64,000 bases of DNA from JABSSA01 sp039960995 (GTDB lineage Bacteria; Pseudomonadota; Alphaproteobacteria; Rhodobacterales; Rhodobacteraceae): contig JBDVKF010000032.1 of NCBI GenBank assembly GCA_039960995.1, positions 107,901 through 171,900 of the forward strand, given 5' to 3'. The notes beneath the pieces were generated by a model. The model was not told the origin of the DNA. It did no database searches and worked only from the letters and a program-made list of their open reading frames with translations. Position numbers and translations under genes: made by a program. Shown here piece by piece: positions 59,266-64,000 of the stretch. How positions within the stretch are numbered: the stretch's first letter is position 1; each line of letters begins with the position of its first letter.

Positions 59266-59823
59266 ATGGCTCGGAAAACAGACAACGATATTGTTCTCGC
59301 TTGTGACGAGATATCAAGGGATTTTGGTCTGACACGTACACACAAGTTATCTTGGAGGGACGAAGCTTCAGGAGGCTTCAGGAGTTTCTTTTTAGAAAAA
59401 AGTCAGTGGCAGCAGCCCTCTAAATATTACGCAAACATCGCATTTTATCCAATGGAGCATTTGCAGAAAGATAGATTACGACGTAAGGACCCTTTGCCGG
59501 AGAACTACCCAATCAAATTTAGGTTAAACGCCGCAGCAAGGATACGCGGATGGACAAAACCTTTCGACCACTTATTTCTTCTTGATGAAGATCTTTCATT
59601 CGATGAGAGAAAAAACGAATTATCTTACGTATTGGCGAATATGATATTACCCATCTTTTCAAGGCTAACCAGCAGCATATCAGTGAGAACTTTGTGTGAA
59701 GAATATAGTGAACTCAAGTGCTATGTAGGTATGCCTGCACTTGGCCTAATTGATGATCAAATGTCATTTTTGCTTAGTGACTATGAATTCTCCAACGGTG
59801 AGCTGAAATATGCTGGAGACTGA
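59266..59823 (+). CDS. probable immunity protein of the adjacent toxin
   Basis: 185 residues from ATG 59266, one base after the toxin stop; a TTG start at 59248 would overlap the toxin. No signal peptide, AT-rich relative to the window, with aromatic and charged residues (SKYYANIAFYPMEHL, GWTKPFDHLFLLDEDLSFDE). The overall pattern, an N-terminal helix then a beta-rich half, resembles DUF4304-type immunity proteins, but I cannot confirm it. Position directly after a nuclease toxin tip is the main evidence. It may now be an orphan immunity gene protecting against related strains. Confidence 0.65.
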   Translation: MARKTDNDIVLACDEISRDFGLTRTHKLSWRDEASGGFRSFFLEKSQWQQPSKYYANIAFYPMEHLQKDRLRRKDPLPENYPIKFRLNAAARIRGWTKPFDHLFLLDEDLSFDERKNELSYVLANMILPIFSRLTSSISVRTLCEEYSELKCYVGMPALGLIDDQMSFLLSDYEFSNGELKYAGD

Positions 59824-60272
59824 ATGTACTTTGCGACAGAAATTTTGTTTCCATGCATTTCAAGACCCGCAATGGTCGCCTAGGCGATTGTTCCATTAGC
59901 TTTTTGAGTGTCACTAAGAGCTGACCCGGTATTTTCACCAAGCCTTAACCCACCTTTGATTATGTATCGGCGGCTATGCTTTGATCAAAGTAACGTATTC
60001 CTTTGTGATTTTCTTTGCGGCAATTTACAGCAAGCCGTAGGGCGCGTGATCTCACGCGCCAGGTTCCCGAGCTCCACGAGATAGCACTCGAACACTCAAC
60101 CTTCTCTGGCTCACGCTTAACCTGACCCTCCAAATGAGCGCATTGCGACTGTCGACCGGTGATCTTCTATGCAACGCGGCGATTGGTGCAAGTGTCGGTA
60201 ATCAGCCCGCCCACGCTATTGAACCTTGTGATAAGCGTTTGGAAAGGTTGCAGTAGCTAGATCAAACTGCGG
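59824..60272. other. intergenic stretch after the immunity gene
   Basis: 449 bases without a credible gene. It holds the second direct-repeat copy at 60028-60116 and a 12-base palindrome TCGCCTAGGCGA at 59876-59887. No terminator with T-run is evident. Confidence 0.5.
60028..60116 (+). repeat. 89-bp imperfect direct repeat 2, right copy
   Basis: Same orientation as 58463-58551 and the same length without gaps. The inside between the two copies is about 1.5 kb and holds only the toxin remnant and the immunity gene. Confidence 0.75.
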
Positions 60273-60764
60273 TTAACCTTGATGCGGATCAGCAACCTGT
60301 TCCAACGCCTCCGCAACAGCACGGGGATCGCAAAGCTGCCCAAGTGGCGCCAGGCGAGTTTCAAGCGCGGCCCCGTAAATTTGCCAAATACGGATGCGTG
60401 CGTCTTTGCCTTCCGGCGTTATGTGCAGCACGCGCCCGCGCCTGTCTTCTTTCACCATGCGTATCTGCAACAACCCTGCGGCTTCAATACGCTTCAGCAT
60501 GTGCGACAACGCCGAAGGCTCGAACAGCAAATCCTCGATGATCTCTGAAGGCCGCGCCACACCGCCCCGTTTCTCGATGGACCACAGCACATCATACCAC
60601 GTCAGTGGCGGCAGGCCCGTGTCGCGCAGCGTCTTGTCCACATATCGCATCAGCGCCACCCGAGACCGGTTTAACGCAATCCACACCGCGACATGATCTG
60701 GGTCAGGGTTTGGCGCTGTTTTGCCACTGCTCTTGGAATTGGTCACGTCCACGTGATCCTCCAT
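60273..60764 (-). CDS. MarR family transcriptional regulator
   Basis: 163 residues from ATG 60764 (AGGGGGCGG upstream); an earlier ATG at 60833 would place the start inside the operator. Winged helix-turn-helix with LTWYDVLWSIEKRGGVARPSEIIEDLLFEPSALSHMLKRIEAAGLLQ (parts named), and the wing KEDRRGRVLHITPEG. MarR dimers usually respond to small phenolic or lipophilic ligands. Divergent from yceI with a strong palindrome between, so it probably controls yceI and itself. Confidence 0.9.
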   Translation of the reverse strand: MEDHVDVTNSKSSGKTAPNPDPDHVAVWIALNRSRVALMRYVDKTLRDTGLPPLTWYDVLWSIEKRGGVARPSEIIEDLLFEPSALSHMLKRIEAAGLLQIRMVKEDRRGRVLHITPEGKDARIRIWQIYGAALETRLAPLGQLCDPRAVAEALEQVADPHQG

Positions 60765-60799
60765 GCCGCCCCCTAGTATTCCGGTGACTATTGCCCCTT

Positions 60800-60818
60800 T
60801 ACTTGACGCCATCAAGTA
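60800..60818. promoter_or_regulatory. operator between marR and yceI
   Basis: TACTTGA-cgcca-TCAAGTA, a perfect 7-base dyad with a 5-base spacer, centred 37 bases before the yceI ATG and 45 bases before the regulator ATG. Size and position fit a MarR dimer site acting on both promoters. Confidence 0.75.
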
Positions 60819-60845
60819 CTTACTCATCACCATTCGGAGAACAAC

Positions 60846-61421
60846 ATGCGCGCATTACTGACCACAGCCCTTTTGGCCACACTTGCCTTGCCGGCTTTTG
60901 CCGAAACCCGAACCTACAAAAGCGACACGGGTCATACAGAAGTTCGCTTTGGATGGGACCATGCGGGTGTCACCACCCAACACGGCGAATTCGACAATGC
61001 TGAAGGCATCTTGTCCATAGACACCAAGGATTTAAGTTCAGCCAAGCTCGACGTATCGATCAGCGCGGCATCGGTGTCCACGGGCTTTGAACCATTAGAC
61101 AAGCACGTCAAAAGTGGCGACTTTCTAAAAGCGGACGAACACCCAACGATCCGTTTCGTGTCAACTGCGGTTAAGCAAACCAGCGACACCACAGCCGATG
61201 TTGAGGGCGAAGTAACCCTGCGGGGCGTGACGATCCCGGCAACTTTGCAGGTCGAACTGATCCACCAAGGCGCGCACCCAACCGCCAAATTCATTGACTA
61301 TTACAAAGGTGACTGGCTGGGCTTCCACGCCAAAGCAGAAATTGACACGGCTCCGTTAGGATTTGCGATTCCTGTTGGCGTTTTGTCCTTCGACATCGCG
61401 ACCGAAATGAAAGCTGAATAA
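60846..61421 (+). CDS. YceI family periplasmic protein
   Basis: 191 residues with signal peptide (MRALLTTALLATLALPAFA). Lipocalin-like YceI domain: YKSDTGHTEVRFGWDHAGVTTQHGEFDNAEG, SISAASVSTGFEPLDKHVKSGDFLKADEHPTIRF, and VTLRGVTIPATLQVEL (motif pieces). The fold binds polyisoprenoid lipids in known structures. CGGAGA lies just upstream of the start. Controlled by the MarR gene divergent to it, by inference. Confidence 0.92.
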   Translation: MRALLTTALLATLALPAFAETRTYKSDTGHTEVRFGWDHAGVTTQHGEFDNAEGILSIDTKDLSSAKLDVSISAASVSTGFEPLDKHVKSGDFLKADEHPTIRFVSTAVKQTSDTTADVEGEVTLRGVTIPATLQVELIHQGAHPTAKFIDYYKGDWLGFHAKAEIDTAPLGFAIPVGVLSFDIATEMKAE

Positions 61422-61430
61422 GAACGTATC

Positions 61431-61458
61431 AGGGGCGGCACTCTCGTCGCCCCTTTTC
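61431..61458 (+). terminator. intrinsic terminator after yceI
   Basis: AGGGGCG-gcactctcgt-CGCCCCT followed by TTTCCCC, ten bases after the yceI stop. Confidence 0.75.
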
Positions 61459-61618
61459 CCCAATGTTGAACGTCAGATATAATTACTTTCGCGTCACAAC
61501 ACTGACCCAAATTCATAAAACGCGTAAAGCTGACCTTCGCGCAAAATGCAGCGAAAGTCATCTGTGAGCCCTTTTTGCCCGATGGTGCGGAATGCTCAAA
61601 CGGCAGCTTTCGGGCCGG

Positions 61619-62218
61619 TCATCTCACAGAGCGATCTTGAAACAGTTTCGTCGCCGTAGAATAAGCGGCTTCACGAATTCCTTCGGCCAAATCGGAATCT
61701 GGTAACGCCTTGGCCAAAACCATACCACCAATACATAACGCTGCAATGGACTGGGCGTCTTGTCTTGAATTCTCTGACTGCGGTTGCATGTTCGTCTCGA
61801 AAAGCCAAACCATTGCTTCGAGTAAGCGCTGAAATGACTCTTGTGTGGACTTGTCGGCGCGCGCGACGTCGGAAGGCAACGCAATCATAGGACATTGACC
61901 GTCCAAGTCACCAAGGTGCTTCACAGACAAATAAGCATCAATCATATGCTGGGCCATTTCGGGTTTAAGGTCGGTCAAGTCAATCCCTGCATCACTGCGC
62001 CATTTCGCACCTCGCCCCATCAGAAAACTCGATACGGCTTCGTTGAACAGGTCTTCCTTGGTCTTGAAGTGGTTATAGAATCCGCCGCGGGTCAGGCCCG
62101 TCCCGGTCATAATCATATCGATCGTGACCTTCTGAAAGCCGTGCCTGTTGAACAGTATTCGAGCTGTTTCAACAATTTTTGCACGCGTTTTTTCTTTGTG
62201 TTTCGCACTATAGGGCAT
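61619..62218 (-). CDS. TetR family transcriptional regulator
   Basis: 199 residues from ATG 62218 (GAGGAG ten bases upstream); the frame is open 41 more codons into the operator region and those are rejected. N-terminal helix-turn-helix: TRAKIVETARILFNRHGFQKVTIDMIM and TRGGFYNHFKTKEDLF. C-terminal ligand domain has cysteine pair positions (GQCPMIAL, ALCIGGM). Divergent from the YciI-MAPEG-DoxX unit; the palindrome between suggests auto-regulation and repression of that unit by an electrophile or similar signal. Confidence 0.92.
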   Translation of the reverse strand: MPYSAKHKEKTRAKIVETARILFNRHGFQKVTIDMIMTGTGLTRGGFYNHFKTKEDLFNEAVSSFLMGRGAKWRSDAGIDLTDLKPEMAQHMIDAYLSVKHLGDLDGQCPMIALPSDVARADKSTQESFQRLLEAMVWLFETNMQPQSENSRQDAQSIAALCIGGMVLAKALPDSDLAEGIREAAYSTATKLFQDRSVR

Positions 62219-62258
62219 GAAGAAGACTCCTCGCTTTCTGCACCCTAACGCTATTTTT

Positions 62259-62278
62259 AATATGTTCTTTAACATATT
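62259..62278. promoter_or_regulatory. operator for the TetR regulator
   Basis: AATATGTT-cttt-AACATATT, a perfect 8-base dyad with a 4-base spacer in the 109-base divergent gap, a typical TetR site. It overlaps an AT-rich area where both promoters must lie. Confidence 0.8.
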
Positions 62279-62327
62279 TAGGTCGCTGCCATAACTCTTC
62301 CAATGCAACCAAACAGGAGCGTTAAAT

Positions 62328-62645
62328 ATGCCTAAATTCATCCTCGCCTATCACGGAAAGCCTGACATTCCGTCCAAGGAAGATGGCGCCGCACATATGG
62401 TAAAATGGCAAAACTGGAGCCAAGGGTTAGGAGATGCCGTCGTGGATCCCGGCATGCCTGTCGGCACGTCAATGACCGTATCGCAGGACGGCGTACTAGA
62501 AGGAGGTGGCTCCAATCCTCTATCCGGCATTACAATCATTCAGGCCGAGACGATGGATCAAGCCATCAGTATGGCAAAAAGCTGCCCGCATCTTAGTGGC
62601 ACCGGCACAATCGAAATAGCGCAATCCATGGAAATGGACATGTAG
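62328..62645 (+). CDS. YciI/DGPF-like small protein
   Basis: 105 residues, YCII-related ferredoxin-like fold: MPKFILAYHGKP opening, WQNWSQGLGDAVVDPGMPVG, and the DGVLEGGG and IIQAETMDQAISMAKSCPHL segment near the C-terminus. GGAG eight bases upstream. Family members are small dimeric putative enzymes or stress proteins. It heads the plus-strand unit opposite the TetR gene. Confidence 0.85.
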   Translation: MPKFILAYHGKPDIPSKEDGAAHMVKWQNWSQGLGDAVVDPGMPVGTSMTVSQDGVLEGGGSNPLSGITIIQAETMDQAISMAKSCPHLSGTGTIEIAQSMEMDM

Positions 62646-62670
62646 GTCGTACTGACAAGGATATATCAAT

Positions 62671-63120
62671 ATGAATTCTCTCTTTGAGGCTTTGCCATTT
62701 TTGGGCAGCTACCAAATCGCCTTCATGGTACTCGCGGGTCTATCGCTGATTACATTGATACAAAACTTTTTAAGTGCGCCTTTGGCCTTCGTGAAAGAAG
62801 AACAAGTGCCCGGCATGCCACTCAACTTTGACCATACAAAACTGAGTTTTCGCGTGTTGCGAACCTATTCAAATTCTACAGAAAATTTGCCTGCATTCGG
62901 TTGGGCACTTCTTGTTGCCGTGATTGCTGGAAGTTCACCAATTTTAGTGAATTGGCTGGCAGCGATATACTTTGCCTTCCGCATGGCGTTTTGGTTCATC
63001 TACTATAGTGGTGTTGGCAAAATCGCAGGCGGACCACGTACCATAGTTTTTGTGGGTGGCCTTGTTACCAACATCGTCTTGGCCATCGTTGCGCTTTGGG
63101 CGGTTATTGGGGTTGTTTGA
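62671..63120 (+). CDS. MAPEG family membrane protein
   Basis: 149 residues with four transmembrane helices, including FMVLAGLSLITLIQNFL, and the family-type NSTENLPAFGWALLVAVIAG and AAIYFAFRMAFWFIYYSG. MAPEG proteins are membrane-associated eicosanoid/glutathione-metabolism relatives; in bacteria the role is mostly unknown. AAGGAT lies upstream of the start. It follows the YciI-like gene after 25 bases and probably shares its transcript. Confidence 0.85.
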   Translation: MNSLFEALPFLGSYQIAFMVLAGLSLITLIQNFLSAPLAFVKEEQVPGMPLNFDHTKLSFRVLRTYSNSTENLPAFGWALLVAVIAGSSPILVNWLAAIYFAFRMAFWFIYYSGVGKIAGGPRTIVFVGGLVTNIVLAIVALWAVIGVV

Positions 63121-63169
63121 ATATTGAGTAAAACACCGAACGAAACGCGATCAAAACGCTAGAGTCTAA

Positions 63170-63532
63170 AATCGACACCATCGGGGACATAAATTTAAAT
63201 TTTTTCCAACTGTAGTCCTGGGTCTCTTGGTGTTTCTGGCAATTTCATCGGGACTGACCAAAATACTACTCATGCCGCAGGACGTGGAGTTCTTTGGGAA
63301 GTACGGATTCACGAACTTTCTTCTTATCTTGTTTGGAGCTGTTCAGATCATCGGTGGCTTGTTGTTGATTTTCCTGAAAATGCGTATTTTGGGTGCCGCA
63401 ATCGTTGCTGTCACTTTTGCTACTTCTGCGGTCATCCTCATTCTTGCTGGGAGTGTGGCAGCTACAATCGCAACGCTCGTTGCACTAGGGCTGCTTGGTT
63501 GGACAATTCGACACACGCTGGCAACAAAATGA
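63170..63532 (+). CDS. DoxX-like small membrane protein, start uncertain
   Basis: Hydrophobic protein of 101 residues from TTG 63227 (GTG 63230 is next), open upstream to a stop at 63167, so up to about 120 residues. Four predicted helices: LGLLVFLAISSGLTKILL, FLLILFGAVQIIGGLLLIF, AAIVAVTFATSAVILIL and ATLVALGLLGWTI. Motifs DVEFFGKYGF and the helix order match DoxX-like families. No ATG or good ribosome-binding site is seen, so the start is by a rare codon or is damaged. Third member of the TetR-linked unit. Confidence 0.6.
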   Translation, partial: NRHHRGHKFKFFPTVVLGLLVFLAISSGLTKILLMPQDVEFFGKYGFTNFLLILFGAVQIIGGLLLIFLKMRILGAAIVAVTFATSAVILILAGSVAATIATLVALGLLGWTIRHTLATK

Positions 63533-63831
63533 CGAGCGTTACGCGACACTAATCAACACAAATTCATGAAAACGCATCATTCGGCCTCCCTCGGAAAGAT
63601 GTATGGCAGTGATCCATAGCAGCCATTCGACGGAAATGGTCCCAGGTCTGTTTTGTCCTGCATAGCGGCCATCGCGGCGGATCGCAGCTAAGGTCAGGTA
63701 TGCTTGACGTTTGGGCCCATGTTGCATGACGCGGACCATTGATAGGATTTAGAAAATCTGCCGCATCGGGCCAAAGCTGCCCGACGTGTCGCACCAAGCC
63801 GGCTTTATGTCTTGCTCTAGACGGACGGCAT
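63533..63831. other. intergenic stretch between DoxX-like and PAS genes
   Basis: About 300 bases between convergent genes. Only short overlapping frames, no recognised element or clear terminator. Confidence 0.4.
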
Positions 63832-64000
63832 TCAGCTGACCAACCGCTGGATCGCGACAAAATGCGAGATGGCATCTTTCTCATCCCGCACCGGACGAAA
63901 ATCGCATTCATGTACAAAAAGCGATCCGTCAGCGCGATAATTGGTGATCCGCACCACCCCAGATAACCCATTTGCAATCAACTCGCGGAATTTCGCGACG
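63832..64000 (-). CDS. PAS-domain protein, C-terminal end only (5' part outside window)
   Basis: Reverse frame open from the right edge to TGA at 63832, about 55 residues: VAKFRELIANGLSGVVRITN, then YRADGSLFVHECDFRPVRDE and KDAISHFVAIQRLVS. This is the last beta-strands of a PAS fold, close to LOV/PAS sensors where the strand 'G-x-F-v-e-x-x-f-xP-v-x-d-xx-G-x-i-x-h-F-vaiqrDi' ends the domain. The protein ends with the PAS domain, so it is a short PAS or PAS-last sensor; the cofactor and partner are outside. Confidence 0.75.
   Translation of the reverse strand, partial: VAKFRELIANGLSGVVRITNYRADGSLFVHECDFRPVRDEKDAISHFVAIQRLVS

Overview
This is a chromosomal window from an alphaproteobacterium, almost certainly of the Rhodobacterales (Roseobacter-type). 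The signs are the nuo operon with its order-specific small proteins (DUF5333- and DUF5337-like, an H3TH-domain protein), a complete leucine/isovalerate (liu) operon, pntAB, DUF3422, a METIIAQ-type glycine-rich small protein and the AT-poor, Ala/Asp-rich coding style. Genus cannot be fixed from sequence reading alone. No tRNA, rRNA, CRISPR array, integrase or transposase was seen.

Layout. 1-11.1 kb (minus): respiratory complex I genes nuoA-B-C-(two tiny membrane ORFs)-D-(small exported protein)-E-(H3TH protein)-(DUF5337)-F-(lipoprotein, DUF3291, lipoprotein, DUF5333)-G, with nuoG running off the left edge. 11.4-20.4 kb (minus): a leucine/isovalerate degradation operon (ivd, a small membrane protein, an AMP-forming acyl-CoA synthetase, mccB, mccA, a GST, HMG-CoA lyase, methylglutaconyl-CoA hydratase), with a readable promoter and a palindromic operator upstream of ivd. 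20.4-22.3 kb (minus): a DegT-type aminotransferase and phosphoglycolate phosphatase. 22.4-26.8 kb (plus): glmU-glmS, a PNPOx-like protein and a DNA-alkylation-repair-like protein. 26.9-36.9 kb: a peptide ABC importer split between two divergent units, substrate-binding protein plus two permeases on plus and fused ATPase plus ArgE-like deacetylase on minus, followed by an FAD oxidoreductase and an M20 amidohydrolase. 37-42.9 kb (minus): a Gly-rich small protein, DUF3422, an exported HExxH protein and pntA-pntB. 43.4-50.7 kb: an SDR, a C26 amidotransferase, a GlcG-like protein, malate synthase G and aminopeptidase N.

50.7-64 kb is accessory in character, with poorly conserved exported or hypothetical genes, AT-rich stretches and degenerate intergenic repeats. 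It holds a membrane-anchored shikimate-kinase-like protein, a Cys-rich protein, a basic His/Ser/Arg-rich exported protein, a nicotinamide riboside uptake/salvage pair (pnuC-nadR), a metallophosphatase, and an exported protein whose signal peptide is split from its body by a run of nine T. It also holds a decayed Hint-nuclease polymorphic toxin followed by a probable immunity gene between two 89-bp imperfect direct repeats, a MarR/YceI divergent pair with a clear operator, and a TetR/YciI-MAPEG-DoxX divergent group with a clear operator. The 3' end of a PAS-domain gene lies at the right edge.

The most notable findings are the decayed toxin/immunity cassette, the T9 frameshift in an otherwise intact exported gene, the NuoE-H3TH fusion beside a second H3TH protein, the two sub-60-residue ORFs coupled between nuoC and nuoD, and a dispersed intergenic repeat with at least five degenerate copies.
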